Shown here one piece after another: positions 22,158 through 31,183 of a stretch of 64,000 nucleotides of DNA. A program made the translations under genes and the position numbers. This DNA comes from Bacillus methanolicus MGA3 (lineage in GTDB: Bacteria > Bacillota > Bacilli > Bacillales > Cytobacillaceae), in assembly GCF_000724485.1 (NCBI RefSeq), contig NZ_CP007739.1:2526843-2590842 (forward strand), given 5' to 3'. How positions within the stretch are numbered: the stretch's first letter is position 1; the number at the start of each line of letters is the position of its first letter. The notes beneath the pieces were generated by a model. The model was not told where the DNA came from. It did no database searches and worked only from the letters and a program-made list of their open reading frames with translations.

Positions 22158-23231
22158 TTAAAAACTACCTGTGTTCACTTTTTCAGGACGGGATACAGGT
22201 TCTGTAAGCTTTTCGCCGTTTTCATTTACTATTTCTGTTTTTCCCTTCACCTTTATTGATACGCTTTCAATTCCTTTTTGTTCTGTTAAAGAAAGAACGA
22301 GCGAGTTCAACACATGCTGGGAAATCATTTTATCTTTAAAGCTTCCATAAATAGCATCATTAAAATTTAAAGTAACATTTCCATTTTCCATTTTTGGTTT
22401 ATCCAATAGCTTTGCATCCGGATTGATTTCGCTTAGTAGAGGCGAGCCATTTCCCGGCCCTTTAATCAGTTCAGAAACTGCTGCTACAATGCTGTCTTTC
22501 TCCGTATTTTCTACACGACGAGTGACAGGAACATAATAATAAGAATCTTCATCCCCGCCAAGATAATAGACGGTTACAGCTTTCGAATTTGTAATGTCTG
22601 CCACATCAGTCGTATCCATGTTTATTCCATCTTTTCTGCTTAACTCTCCGCTGATTGGGGTTCCGTTAACCGGCATCTCTGTTAACTCTTTTCCGTTCAT
22701 TTGGATTTTTACTTTTTGAACAGAATCAAATTGAGTTAACGTCCATGTAATAGACTGCAGGATTTTTAATTCATCCTCTGGTTTGTAGTTGGCAAATTCT
22801 TTGGAGAAATCAACAACAGCCGTCCCATCTTTTATTTTTACCGTCATTTTCGTATCAGCCGGCAATACAGCCCTGAATCCATTAGGAAGAAGTTCTGAAA
22901 CCGGCCCTTGATCAACTAGGTATTCGAGCGCTTGTTTCGCTACACTTTTCGTTTTTGGAAGAGCCAATGTTTGCGGAACAACATATCCATCTTTATCAAT
23001 TAAGTAAAGCTCTGTTTTAACTGTTTCTTCCACCGCTTTTTCTTGTCCGGCTGTTTCTTTCTCTTTAGCGCCTTTTTCTTTTGTTACCGCTGTTTCTCCC
23101 TCTTCTAAATAACTTACATCTTGAGGCGGATCTATCTTCTTCGCTTCACGGCTTAACAACCCGCAACCTGACAAAATAACTGATAAAAGAAAAACAGCAA
23201 ATACAAGGGTTGTTTTTTTATTTATAGACAT
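22158..23231 (-). CDS. gerM: Germination/sporulation lipoprotein GerM
   Basis: Surface lipoprotein needed for normal sporulation and germination in B. subtilis; 357 residues. Signal peptide with hydrophobic run TTLVFAVFLLSVILSGCG; the lipobox LSGC predicts lipidation. A charged linker is followed by two GerMN repeats (starting near TELYLIDKDGYVVP and KAVTVYYLGGDEDSYYYVPV), each with the alternating LNSLVLSLT or LQSITWTLT helix. ATG 23231 has AGGAGGG; the frame extends 35 codons upstream without an RBS. Separated from racE by a terminator and a repeat. A weak SigE-like sequence upstream was not good enough to call. Confidence 0.92.
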   Translation of the reverse strand: MSINKKTTLVFAVFLLSVILSGCGLLSREAKKIDPPQDVSYLEEGETAVTKEKGAKEKETAGQEKAVEETVKTELYLIDKDGYVVPQTLALPKTKSVAKQALEYLVDQGPVSELLPNGFRAVLPADTKMTVKIKDGTAVVDFSKEFANYKPEDELKILQSITWTLTQFDSVQKVKIQMNGKELTEMPVNGTPISGELSRKDGINMDTTDVADITNSKAVTVYYLGGDEDSYYYVPVTRRVENTEKDSIVAAVSELIKGPGNGSPLLSEINPDAKLLDKPKMENGNVTLNFNDAIYGSFKDKMISQHVLNSLVLSLTEQKGIESVSIKVKGKTEIVNENGEKLTEPVSRPEKVNTGSF

Positions 23232-23334
23232 AATATCCCTCCTGATACAGTTTGTACTACATGTATACGAGCTTTCGAATAAAATAGACCGCCTTTCACA
23301 AAAAAAATGAATATTTTCACAAGGAATTTTTCGC

Positions 23335-23390
23335 AAAAAAAAACTGGCTCAATCCTCCATGGCATATTAGCCGCCACGATAGATGAGCCA
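23335..23390 (-). terminator. Terminator after racE
   Basis: TGGCTCA (23345-23351) pairs with TGAGCCA (23384-23390), with an inner TGGC/GCCA pair, followed on the minus strand by GTTTTTTTTT. Confidence 0.7.
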
Positions 23391-23399
23391 TCTAGATAA

Positions 23400-23468
23400 G
23401 ACACCGTATAAAATGTAAAGGGCCAGACCCCTCTAATACAGTGGGAGTCCGGCCCTTATGAGTCAGCC
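23400..23468. repeat. Dispersed palindromic repeat, copy 3
   Basis: Starts with GACACCGTATAAAA (as in the 18.5 kb copy), then GGGCCAGACCCCTC ... GAGTCCGGCCC (23420-23455), then TTATGAGTCAGCC, the outer arm seen in the leuB-leuC copy. On the minus strand it is followed by TTTACATTTTATA, so it may also terminate racE transcription. Confidence 0.75.
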
Positions 23469-23471
23469 ACT

Positions 23472-24269
23472 TTATCCAAGCTTTATCATACTTACGTTTT
23501 CAATCGGTTTTCCAAGCCACTGGGAAGCAATTTTTGTGAAAATGCCTGTTGAGCCTGTCGTAAAAAATTGATGGACCGGCTCTTCTTTGCTTTCACGCAG
23601 GAGCCCGTTATGATGAAGAATCGTACTCATTTCCCTTGCCGTTTCTTCACCTGAACTGATTACATTTACGCCTTTTCCCATGAAATTTTTTATTAAAGGC
23701 TCTAAAAGAGGATAATGGGTACATCCTAATATAAGCGTATCAAGATCTTTGTTTCTTAAGGGCTGTAAAGTCTCGGCAACAATTTTTTTGGCCACCGGTC
23801 CGAAATATTCACCGCTCTCAACAAGTGGGACAAATTTCGGACAGGCAAGGCTTTTGACCGTTACTTGGTGATTTATAGATTTCAATGCCTTCTCATAAGC
23901 CCTGCTTCTAACGGTTCCTTCTGTGCCAATAACTCCGATTCTTCGGTTTTTTGTTACTTTTATTGCAGTTCTTGCTCCGGGATAAATTACCCCGATAACC
24001 GGGATCGGCAGCTCTCGACGAATTTCATCGAGGGCGACAGCTGTAGCTGTATTGCACGCAATAACGAGCATTTTAATATTTTTCTCAAGCAAAAATCTGG
24101 TCATCTGCCAAGTAAATGTTTTTACTTCTTCACTTGTCCTCGGACCATAAGGGCACCGTGCTGTGTCCCCAAGATAGAAAATCTGTTCATTCGGCAGCTG
24201 ACGCATGACTTCTTTGGCAACCGTCAATCCGCCAACTCCCGAATCTATGATGCCTATTGGTTGTTTCAA
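23472..24269 (-). CDS. racE: Glutamate racemase
   Basis: Supplies D-glutamate for peptidoglycan (and poly-glutamate where made); 265 residues. Both catalytic cysteines are present: VIACNTATA and [24 protein letters not shown] is the family N-terminus. I choose TTG 24269, which gives [14 protein letters not shown] as in B. subtilis and has GAGG seven bases before it. GTG 24290 is in frame but has no RBS. It follows the MarR gene closely. Confidence 0.92.
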   Translation of the reverse strand: MKQPIGIIDSGVGGLTVAKEVMRQLPNEQIFYLGDTARCPYGPRTSEEVKTFTWQMTRFLLEKNIKMLVIACNTATAVALDEIRRELPIPVIGVIYPGARTAIKVTKNRRIGVIGTEGTVRSRAYEKALKSINHQVTVKSLACPKFVPLVESGEYFGPVAKKIVAETLQPLRNKDLDTLILGCTHYPLLEPLIKNFMGKGVNVISSGEETAREMSTILHHNGLLRESKEEPVHQFFTTGSTGIFTKIASQWLGKPIENVSMIKLG

Positions 24270-24279
24270 ACATCTCGCC

Positions 24280-24738
24280 TCATTCTTCACGCATATCTTG
24301 ATGCAATCTTGTTAAATTATTTTTCAGTGCAATTACTTCTTCAACTGAATAATTTCTTAATACTTCCTGCAAATATGCCTGTCTTTTTTTGATTACTTCT
24401 TCAATGATCCTGCCGCCTTCTTCAAGGAGATGAATGCGGACGACTCTCCTGTCATTTGGATCCTTTACCCTCATAACGAGTTTATTTTTTTCCATCCTGT
24501 CAACGAGATCTGTAGTTGTGCTGAATGCAAGATACATTTTATTTGAGAGTTCACCGATTGTCATGTCACCTTCTTCAAAAAGCCATTGCAGCGCCACAAA
24601 CTGGGGAGGAGTAATGGTATAATTGCTTAAAATCTCTCTTCCCTTTTGTTTAATTATGCCGGATATGTATCGTAATTCTTTTTCAATATCTGCTACAATT
24701 TCTGCTCCATCGTTTTTTCGCAAATCTTCCAGCCTCAT
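24280..24738 (-). CDS. ysmB: MarR-family transcriptional regulator YsmB
   Basis: 152-residue winged-helix repressor. The DNA-binding core runs from about 40 to 110: [66 protein letters not shown], with the wing in the DRRVVRI part. The N- and C-terminal helices form the dimer interface. The ligand and targets are unknown. ATG 24738 with GGGAG ten bases upstream. It precedes racE and is divergent from the AtoE-type transporter gene at 24981, which it could regulate. Confidence 0.85.
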   Translation of the reverse strand: MRLEDLRKNDGAEIVADIEKELRYISGIIKQKGREILSNYTITPPQFVALQWLFEEGDMTIGELSNKMYLAFSTTTDLVDRMEKNKLVMRVKDPNDRRVVRIHLLEEGGRIIEEVIKKRQAYLQEVLRNYSVEEVIALKNNLTRLHQDMREE

Positions 24739-24980
24739 TTCAACACAACTCCCATTTACTCTTTCACGATTCTCACGGCTTCTCTTATTTTCTATCTTTT
24801 TTCATTAAATTTCAAGAAGGAAAAATTGGCTTTGTTATTTTTTAGTTTGAATTAGTCTTTTCATGCTTGTAAACACAAGGATAATCAACAGAATTTTTTG
24901 TCATTTAAAATATTTAGAACTAATAATATAAGAATGAAAGATTTCTCTGCGGCACTTTAATTATGAAAGGCGTGTGATGT
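24739..24980. promoter_or_regulatory. Divergent regulatory region, ysmB / atoE-like
   Basis: A 242-base AT-rich gap between divergent genes. On the plus strand TTGTCA (24899-24904 region) lies 17 bases before TAATAA, a fair promoter candidate for the transporter. No clear operator palindrome was found. Confidence 0.35.
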
Positions 24981-26393
24981 ATGAAGAATAAGGAAACAAA
25001 TGCAAATCAAGATGGGCTCATTGCCCGCATAGGTTTCTCACTTGCAAATTGGAGTGAAAAGTGGTTCCCGGATGCTTTTATTTTTGCTGCGGTTGCAGTT
25101 GTTTTCATTTCAGTTGTTGCTCTTATTATGGGAAGAACTCTTGTTGACATTGGAGTCGATTTTGGTGCCCATTTTTGGGATCTAATTCCTTTTGCTATGC
25201 AAATGGCTTTTATCATTATTACCGGTTTCGTCGTAGCTACTTCAAAACCCGTTCATAAACTAATTATCAGGCTTTCTCACATCCCTAAGACACCAAAGGG
25301 TGCAGTTGCCTTTGTAGCCTTCTTTTCCATGGCTGCATCTCTAATAAGTTGGGGTTTTAGCTTGATTTTCAGCGGAATCCTTATTAGGGAAATTAACAAG
25401 AAAGTAGATGGTGTCGATTACCGGGCGATCGGCGCTGCAGGATACCTCGGGCTCGGTAGTGTTTGGGCGTTAGGACTTTCTTCTTCAGCAGCATTGTTGA
25501 TGGCAACGAAAGCTTCAATCCCTTCCGCATTATACGAAATCAGCGGTACGATTTCAATGTCAGAAACGATTTTCACTTGGCAAAATTTGATCATGATCGT
25601 TGTTCTGATCATTTTGTCAGTTGGAATTGCTTTTTTATCTGCCCCGAGTGAGGTGAAGGCGAAGACTGCCGAAATGGCTGGTATTGATTACGGTAAAATG
25701 GAAACTTCGGAAGTGAAATCCAGAGCTGAAAAGCCGGGAGAGTGGTTAGAATACAGTCCATTTTTAACCCTTGTTTTAGTTCTTATCGGTTCATTTTATA
25801 TCATTCACACAATAAAAAATAAAGGACCGGTCTCTGCACTTGATCTTAATAATTATAATTTTATGTTTTTAATGTTAGGTTTGCTTTTGCATTGGACACC
25901 TAGAAACTTCTTGAATGCCGTCGCAAAATCGATTCCTGCAACTGGCGGTGTACTGATACAATTTCCTCTTTATGCAGGGATTTTCGGAGTTTTAATGAAC
26001 TCAGGACTAACTGAAAAATTAGTGAAGTTCTTTCTATCCATCTCAACTGAAAATACATTTCCGATCATTGTCGGAATCTACTCAGCTCTTCTTGGGCTTT
26101 TTCTCCCATCAGGCGGAGGGAAGTGGATCGTTGAAGCTCCATACTTGCTTGAAACCGCAAAAGAATTACATGTCAACATGGCATGGGTTGTACAAGTATA
26201 TAATGCGACAGAAGCTCTGCCCAACTTGATAAATCCTTTCTGGATGTTACCATTAATGGGTATCATGGGTGTTAAAGCAAGAGATCTTGCTGGATATTCT
26301 ATTTTACAATTGATCTTCCATATTCCGGTTGTACTTTTCTTAGTTTGGATTTTGGCAAAAACATTGCCGTATGAACCACCGATCTTCCAATAA
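24981..26393 (+). CDS. AtoE-type short-chain fatty acid transporter
   Basis: 470-residue integral membrane protein of the AtoE/TIGR00366 family (putative short-chain fatty acid uptake, such as butyrate or acetoacetate). About ten to twelve membrane segments, with conserved stretches SWGFSLIFSGILIREI, GLSSSAALLMATK and FLPSGGGKWIVEAPYLL. ATG with AAAGGCGTGTG before it. It is the only plus-strand gene in this neighbourhood and is not found at this site in B. subtilis, so it was probably inserted between ysmB and gerE; base composition is not unusual. Transport specificity is inferred from family only. Confidence 0.85.
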   Translation: MKNKETNANQDGLIARIGFSLANWSEKWFPDAFIFAAVAVVFISVVALIMGRTLVDIGVDFGAHFWDLIPFAMQMAFIIITGFVVATSKPVHKLIIRLSHIPKTPKGAVAFVAFFSMAASLISWGFSLIFSGILIREINKKVDGVDYRAIGAAGYLGLGSVWALGLSSSAALLMATKASIPSALYEISGTISMSETIFTWQNLIMIVVLIILSVGIAFLSAPSEVKAKTAEMAGIDYGKMETSEVKSRAEKPGEWLEYSPFLTLVLVLIGSFYIIHTIKNKGPVSALDLNNYNFMFLMLGLLLHWTPRNFLNAVAKSIPATGGVLIQFPLYAGIFGVLMNSGLTEKLVKFFLSISTENTFPIIVGIYSALLGLFLPSGGGKWIVEAPYLLETAKELHVNMAWVVQVYNATEALPNLINPFWMLPLMGIMGVKARDLAGYSILQLIFHIPVVLFLVWILAKTLPYEPPIFQ

Positions 26394-26465
26394 TTCAATG
26401 AACAATATTAGTATATTAATACTGCAATATTTAATATCTTATTTTATCCTCCAATAAAATGTTTT

Positions 26466-26493
26466 AACCGGCTTCCCAAAAGGATAGCCGGTT
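26466..26493. terminator. Shared terminator between atoE-like gene and gerE
   Basis: AACCGGCT (26466-26473) pairs with AGCCGGTT (26486-26493) between convergent genes. The minus-strand tail (AAAACATTTT) is modest and the plus-strand tail is poor, so it probably works mainly as a barrier hairpin for both. Confidence 0.6.
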
Positions 26494-26497
26494 TAGA

Positions 26498-26722
26498 TTA
26501 AAGCTTTAGTTCTCCCATTCGAAGGAGCTCTACAACAGCTTGTGAACGCCCCTTAACACCAAGCTTTTGCATTGCATTTGAAATATGATTCCGAACCGTT
26601 TTTTCGCTTATAAATAATTCACTAGCTATTTCTTTAGTTGTTTTATCCTGTACTAACAGTTCGAATACTTCCCTTTCTCTTTTCGTGAGTAACGGTTTGT
26701 GCGTATATTCATTTTCCTTCAA
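26498..26722 (-). CDS. gerE: Mother-cell regulator GerE
   Basis: LuxR-type DNA-binding protein, the last regulator of the mother-cell line, controlling spore-coat genes together with SigK. 74 residues, nearly all one helix-turn-helix domain: [46 protein letters not shown], then [15 protein letters not shown]. Almost identical to B. subtilis GerE. Start is TTG 26722 with GGAGGG nine bases upstream. A SigK-type promoter lies at 26787-26814. Confidence 0.96.
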   Translation of the reverse strand: MKENEYTHKPLLTKREREVFELLVQDKTTKEIASELFISEKTVRNHISNAMQKLGVKGRSQAVVELLRMGELKL

Positions 26723-26786
26723 GTATTGTAACCCTCCTTGCCTTCGCCAGCTATGAACCGCGGGGTGGGTATATATTTAGTCACCA

Positions 26787-26814
26787 TATCATATGTGAAT
26801 GAATGAAACAGAGT
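26787..26814 (-). promoter_or_regulatory. SigK promoter of gerE
   Basis: The minus strand has CATATGATA (26795-26787), a full match to the SigK -10 pattern CATAnnnTA, with AC 17 bases upstream (26814-26813). It is 65 bases before the gerE start. gerE is SigK-dependent in B. subtilis. Confidence 0.65.
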
Positions 26815-26949
26815 GACTATATTCGCTGAAAGGATGAGGGTTTTATGAAAAATGTGCAGAAGCTTATCCTCTTATCTTAAATTCCAGATGATCAGCAAGC
26901 AGTTTTCACATTTTCAAGGTACAATGTCTCATTTTAACTTATTGCACAC

Positions 26950-26997
26950 AAAATAAGGCTGACCCATGAGAGCCTAGCTCTTATTTTGGATCAGCCT
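26950..26997 (-). terminator. Terminator after sdhB (AGGCTGACCCA family)
   Basis: AGGCTGACCC (26956-26965) pairs with GGATCAGCCT (26988-26997) around an inner AGAGC/GCTCT stem; the minus strand continues TATTTTG. It begins just after the sdhB stop and is one of three related hairpins in the window. Confidence 0.75.
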
Positions 26998-27005
26998 CTT
27001 GATTG

Positions 27006-27773
27006 TTAAACTTCGTCGCTTCCAAAGAAATTACGGAAGGCCTGGATTGTTGTATCACGGTTTAATGCTGCAATTGAAGTTGTTAAAGGTATGCCTTTAG
27101 GACATGATTGAACACAATTTTGTGAGTTACCGCAGTTAGCAAGACCTCCGTCTCCCATGATTGCCTCAAGGCGTTCTGCTTTGTTCATTGCGCCTGTTGG
27201 GTGGGCATTAAATAAGCGAACTTGCGATAATGGAGCAGGACCGATAAAGTTTGACTTGCTGTTTACATTTGGACATGCTTCAAGACAAACACCGCATGTC
27301 ATACACTTAGATAACTCATATGCCCACTGGCGTTTTTTCTCCGGCATGCGCGGACCAGGTCCAAGGTCGTATGTGCCGTCAATTGGAATCCATGCTTTCA
27401 CTTTCTTCAATGAATCAAACATGCGGCTCCGATCAATCTGTAAATCACGAATAACTGGAAATGTCCGCATTGGCTCAAGGCGGATCGGCTGTTCCAGCTG
27501 ATCTATAAGAGCTGTACAGGATTGCCGCGGTTTTCCATTAATGACCATTGAGCAAGCTCCGCATACTTCTTCCAAACAGTTCATATCCCAAGTTACCGGT
27601 GTTGTTTTTTCGCCTTTGGCATTCACCGGGTTCCGGCGAATTTCCATTAAAGCGGATATAACATTCATATTCGGACGATAAGCAATTTCAAATTCTTCTT
27701 CGTAAGGGGCTGAATCAGGATTATCTTGGCGTGTGATGATGAAACGCACAGTTTTTGTTTTAGTCTCAGACAT
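27006..27773 (-). CDS. sdhB: Succinate dehydrogenase iron-sulfur subunit
   Basis: Electron-transfer subunit of respiratory complex II; 255 residues. An N-terminal 2Fe-2S ferredoxin domain has CLEEVCGACSMVINGKPRQSC; the C-terminal domain has CMTCGVCLEACPN and CGNSQNCVQSCPKG for the 4Fe-4S and 3Fe-4S clusters. The ATG begins 3 bases past the sdhA stop, with its RBS in the end of sdhA. Last gene of sdhCAB, followed by a terminator. Confidence 0.97.
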   Translation of the reverse strand: MSETKTKTVRFIITRQDNPDSAPYEEEFEIAYRPNMNVISALMEIRRNPVNAKGEKTTPVTWDMNCLEEVCGACSMVINGKPRQSCTALIDQLEQPIRLEPMRTFPVIRDLQIDRSRMFDSLKKVKAWIPIDGTYDLGPGPRMPEKKRQWAYELSKCMTCGVCLEACPNVNSKSNFIGPAPLSQVRLFNAHPTGAMNKAERLEAIMGDGGLANCGNSQNCVQSCPKGIPLTTSIAALNRDTTIQAFRNFFGSDEV

Positions 27774-27776
27774 GCC

Positions 27777-29537
27777 TTATTGTTCCCCTTTCTTTTTCGA
27801 ATAATCACGTTTACGAGGCTTGATCAAGGATACATCTACATCTTCGTAATGGAAAGCAGGCGCTGATTGTTCGTCAACAAACTTTGCCATCGTTGTTTTT
27901 AAGAAATTTTCATCATCACGTTCAGGGAACTCAGGCTTATAATGGGCTCCCCGGCTTTCATTACGGTTATATGCCCCTAATGTAATAACTCGTGCTAATT
28001 GCAGCATATTTTTCAGTTGTCTTGTAAAGACTGCACCTTGGTTGCTCCATTTAGCAGTGTCATTAATATTGATATTTTCATAACGCTCTAATAGCTCAAC
28101 GATTTTCTCATCTGTTTTTAACAACTTATCATTGAAGCGGACAACGGTTACGTTATCAGTCATCCATTCACCAAGCTCTTTATGAAGTACGTAAGCGTTT
28201 TCTGTACCATCAAGAGACAAAATATGATTCCACTTTTCTTCTTCTTGCTTCACATATCGGTCAAATAATGAAGAAGAAATAGCATCAGAACTCTTTTCTA
28301 AACCGTTAATGTATCTGATCGCATTTGGTCCGGCAACCATACCGCCGTAAATCGCAGATAATAACGAGTTTGCTCCAAGGCGGTTTGCACCATGTTGTGA
28401 ATAATCACACTCACCGGCTGCAAATAATCCTGGAATATTTGTCATTTGATCATAATCAACCCACAGACCGCCCATTGAATAGTGAACGGCAGGGAAAATT
28501 TTCATTGGCACTTTGCGAGGGTCTTCACCCATGAACTTTTCGTAGATTTCGATAATTCCACCTAGCTTAATGTCAAGTTCTTTTGGATCTTTATGGGAAA
28601 GATCGAGATATACCATGTTTTCTCCGTTGATTCCAAGTTTTAAATCAACGCATACATGGAAAATTTCCCTTGTTGCAATGTCACGCGGAACAAGGTTTCC
28701 GTATGCCGGATATTTTTCCTCAAGGAAATACCATGGCTTACCGTCCTTATAAGTCCATACACGTCCACCTTCACCGCGCGCAGATTCACTCATGAGGCGA
28801 AGCTTGTCATCCCCCGGGATCGCTGTCGGGTGGATTTGAATAAATTCCCCGTTCGCATAGTAAGCTCCTTGCTGATATACAATCGAAGCAGCTGAGCCGG
28901 TATTAATAACAGAGTTCGTTGATTTGCCGAAAATAATCCCCGGTCCGCCAGTTGCCATAATAACCGCATCCGCTGGAAATGCCTTAATTTCCATGCTAGT
29001 CAAATTTTGAGCTACAATTCCGCGGCAGATTCCTTCGTCATCTAAAACTACTCCAAGGAATTCCCATCCTTCATATTTCGTAACAAGACCTGCCACCTCA
29101 TGCCTGCGTACCTGCTCATCCAATGCATAAAGCAGCTGCTGTCCAGTTGTTGCTCCTGCGTATGCTGTGCGGTGATGCAGTGTTCCCCCAAAACGGCGGA
29201 AATCCAATAATCCTTCCGGAGTACGGTTAAACATAACACCCATCCGGTCCATTAAATGAATAATCCCTGGCGCCGCTTCACACATCGCTTTTACCGGAGG
29301 TTGGTTAGCAAGGAAATCTCCTCCATAAACTGTATCGTCAAAATGTTTCCATGGAGAGTCGCCTTCTCCTTTTGTATTAACAGCTCCATTAATCCCACCC
29401 TGGGCACAAACAGAGTGAGAACGTTTAACCGGTACTAAAGAAAACAACTCTACCGGAGTTCCTGCTTCAGCAACTTTGATCGTTGCCATTAAGCCAGCCA
29501 GACCGCCGCCGACTACAATAATCTTTCCTTTACTCAT
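27777..29537 (-). CDS. sdhA: Succinate dehydrogenase flavoprotein subunit
   Basis: Catalytic FAD subunit that oxidises succinate to fumarate in the TCA cycle; 586 residues. FAD-binding GGGLAGLMATIKVAE at the N-terminus; the covalent FAD histidine is in RSHSVCAQGG; active-site segments HPTAIPG, SESARGEGGRVW and HYSMGGLWVD are present. RBS GGAGTGAG before ATG 29537. Follows sdhC by 56 bases. Confidence 0.97.
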   Translation of the reverse strand: MSKGKIIVVGGGLAGLMATIKVAEAGTPVELFSLVPVKRSHSVCAQGGINGAVNTKGEGDSPWKHFDDTVYGGDFLANQPPVKAMCEAAPGIIHLMDRMGVMFNRTPEGLLDFRRFGGTLHHRTAYAGATTGQQLLYALDEQVRRHEVAGLVTKYEGWEFLGVVLDDEGICRGIVAQNLTSMEIKAFPADAVIMATGGPGIIFGKSTNSVINTGSAASIVYQQGAYYANGEFIQIHPTAIPGDDKLRLMSESARGEGGRVWTYKDGKPWYFLEEKYPAYGNLVPRDIATREIFHVCVDLKLGINGENMVYLDLSHKDPKELDIKLGGIIEIYEKFMGEDPRKVPMKIFPAVHYSMGGLWVDYDQMTNIPGLFAAGECDYSQHGANRLGANSLLSAIYGGMVAGPNAIRYINGLEKSSDAISSSLFDRYVKQEEEKWNHILSLDGTENAYVLHKELGEWMTDNVTVVRFNDKLLKTDEKIVELLERYENININDTAKWSNQGAVFTRQLKNMLQLARVITLGAYNRNESRGAHYKPEFPERDDENFLKTTMAKFVDEQSAPAFHYEDVDVSLIKPRKRDYSKKKGEQ

Positions 29538-29593
29538 TGAGGCTCACTCCTATTCGTAGTCCGTCCATTTTTCGTTCTATTATCCTGAGTCTT

Positions 29594-30205
29594 CTATTGA
29601 ATAAATGCTGTAAGCGCACGAATTCCAACAATTGATAGAGCAACAAAGATTCCTAACGTTACATATGTTGAGATCTGTTGGGAACGAGGCGATACTGTAA
29701 TTCCCCAGCTAACCAGGAATGACCATAATCCATTCGCGAAATGGAATATAGCAGAAATCACACCAATTAAATAAAACCAGAACATGAACGGAGATGATAA
29801 AATATTCTCCATCATCTGGAAGTTAACTTCTGCTCCTAAAGCTGCTGCAACGCGTGTTTCCCATACGTGCCATGTAACGAAAATAAGTGTAATGACCCCG
29901 GAAACGCGCTGGAGCAAAAACATCCAGTTCCGAAAAAATCCAAATCTACTTACATTATTTTTCGCAGTAAATGCAATATAAAGTCCGTAAATTGCATGAT
30001 ACAAAAGCGGTAAATAAATAACAAATATTTCGAGGAAAAGACGGAATGGCAGACTCTCCATAAAATGAGCAGCTCTGTTGAAAGATTCTTCTCCTCCAGT
30101 AGCAAAATGGTTTACTACAAGATGCTGTGTAAGGAATAGCCCCACCGGAATTACCCCGAGCAATGAATGAAGCCTGCGGTTAAAAAATTCTCGATTTCCT
30201 GCCAC
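29594..30205 (-). CDS. sdhC: Succinate dehydrogenase cytochrome b558 subunit
   Basis: Membrane anchor carrying two haems and the menaquinone site, 203 residues, five membrane segments. Conserved histidines occur in RRLHSLLG, FLTQHLVVNHF, LLYHAIYG, VTWHVWETR and IFHFANG. I choose GTG 30205 (MAGNREFFNRRLHSLLG) because it has AAGGAGGA at good spacing and matches B. subtilis SdhC; the frame extends 48 codons upstream without an RBS. First gene of sdhCAB, promoter at 30321-30349. Confidence 0.95.
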   Translation of the reverse strand: MAGNREFFNRRLHSLLGVIPVGLFLTQHLVVNHFATGGEESFNRAAHFMESLPFRLFLEIFVIYLPLLYHAIYGLYIAFTAKNNVSRFGFFRNWMFLLQRVSGVITLIFVTWHVWETRVAAALGAEVNFQMMENILSSPFMFWFYLIGVISAIFHFANGLWSFLVSWGITVSPRSQQISTYVTLGIFVALSIVGIRALTAFIQ

Positions 30206-30320
30206 GAACTTATCCTCCTTGGTTTTTGACTGATGTTCAGGTTCTCTCTCCGCTCCCCTCTGTCGGAACACAACCTCATCATCATTGTATAAATATTTTT
30301 TACATTTATGTGACATGTTC

Positions 30321-30349
30321 ATTTTACTCCCATCAACAAAGAGCGTCAA
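30321..30349 (-). promoter_or_regulatory. SigA promoter of sdhCAB
   Basis: TTGACG (30349-30344), 17-base spacer, TAAAAT (30326-30321). The predicted start is about 110 bases before the sdhC GTG, leaving room for post-transcriptional control, as with FsrA in B. subtilis. Confidence 0.7.
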
Positions 30350-30573
30350 GAAAACGGATACAAAAATTCATTTAAAAAAATAAAATTTTTTTGAAATATA
30401 TTGATATTATGAATATTATTTGCAGCATCTTTTATCTCTAAATTTTCGGATGAAAATTTAATTATATTAAAATAACAAAAAAATTATCTTTCACTTCTAC
30501 TCTTTTTCTATAAATATGTGCTATTTTTGCATGTAAATTGTATATAATATATTCATAGAAAGAGGGGAGACCA
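30350..30573. other. AT-rich gap between sdhC and yslB
   Basis: Divergent intergenic DNA with long A and T runs. It holds a 7-4-7 inverted repeat AATTTTCggatGAAAATT (30441-30458). No gene is visible; a TATAAT-like box near 30541 may belong to yslB, without a good -35. Confidence 0.4.
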
Positions 30574-31029
30574 TTGAGTGAATTATCAGCGACAACGAAA
30601 CCGACGGATACAGATTCTCCTGTTGTTTCTGCTTTCGGTTATGAATTAATACGAGATATTCTTCTGCCAGAGCTGCTTGGAAATGATGCACCCGAAATTT
30701 TGTATTGGGCTGGGAAACGATTGGCGAGGCAATTCCCGTTAGAAAATTTCGATGAAGTGTGCGTTTTTTTTCAGAAAGCAAGCTGGGGAACTCTGATAAT
30801 AACAAATGAATCCAATAACGAACTTGAAGTAGAATTAACAGGCGGCTTAATTTCTCAAAGACTGCAGTCAAAAAAAGATATCTCTTTTCAGTTGGAAGCG
30901 GGATTTATTGCCCAGCAAATTGAACAGCAAAAAAAAGTAATTGCTGAAGCGTTTGAACACCCTCGTAAAAAGGGATCAAAGGTGCTAATAACGGTTAAGT
31001 GGGACAAAAAAGACGTCGTAAAGCCATGA
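30574..31029 (+). CDS. yslB: Conserved protein YslB (DUF2507)
   Basis: 151 residues; small cytosolic alpha/beta protein of the DUF2507 family, which resembles V4R/heme-NO-binding-like folds of unknown role. Recognisable parts: FGYELIRDILLPELLG, ILYWAGKRLARQFP and EAGFIAQQIEQQKKVIAEAFE. Start is TTG 30574 with AGAGGGGAG upstream. It is divergent from sdhC and convergent with lysC, as in B. subtilis. Confidence 0.85.
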   Translation: MSELSATTKPTDTDSPVVSAFGYELIRDILLPELLGNDAPEILYWAGKRLARQFPLENFDEVCVFFQKASWGTLIITNESNNELEVELTGGLISQRLQSKKDISFQLEAGFIAQQIEQQKKVIAEAFEHPRKKGSKVLITVKWDKKDVVKP

Positions 31030-31040
31030 TTTATGGATAA

Positions 31041-31158
31041 AGGCTGACCCAAGACTAAGAGCCAGGCACTCTCAGTTACTAAATATTAAAAAACATGATT
31101 ACTGTTTCTACAATATTTAGTAACTGCAAACGCGAGCCAGGACCTTATGGGTCAGCCT
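31041..31158. repeat. Nested palindrome between yslB and lysC
   Basis: Outer arms AGGCTGACCCA (31041-31051) and TGGGTCAGCCT (31148-31158) are perfect; inside, CAGTTACTAAATATT (31073-31087) and AATATTTAGTAACTG (31112-31126) form a perfect 15-bp stem. GAGCCAGG occurs on both sides between them. The outer arms are shared with the hairpins after sdhB and trxA. It lies between convergent genes and the plus strand ends in AGTTTTTCTTT, so it can serve as the yslB terminator. Confidence 0.75.
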
Positions 31159-31183
31159 CAAGTTTTTCTTTATAATATAGGCG

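Noticed and set aside
23236..23300. SigE promoter for gerM
   Set aside because: Best candidate has mismatches in both boxes; not distinguishable from chance in AT-rich DNA.
24270..24290. GTG 24290 as the racE start
   Set aside because: No ribosome binding site precedes it, and the extra seven codons are not part of the family sequence; TTG 24269 fits better.
30441..30458. AATTTTCggatGAAAATT as a CodY box
   Set aside because: CodY sites have a one-base centre (7-1-7); here the spacing is four, so it is kept only as an inverted repeat.
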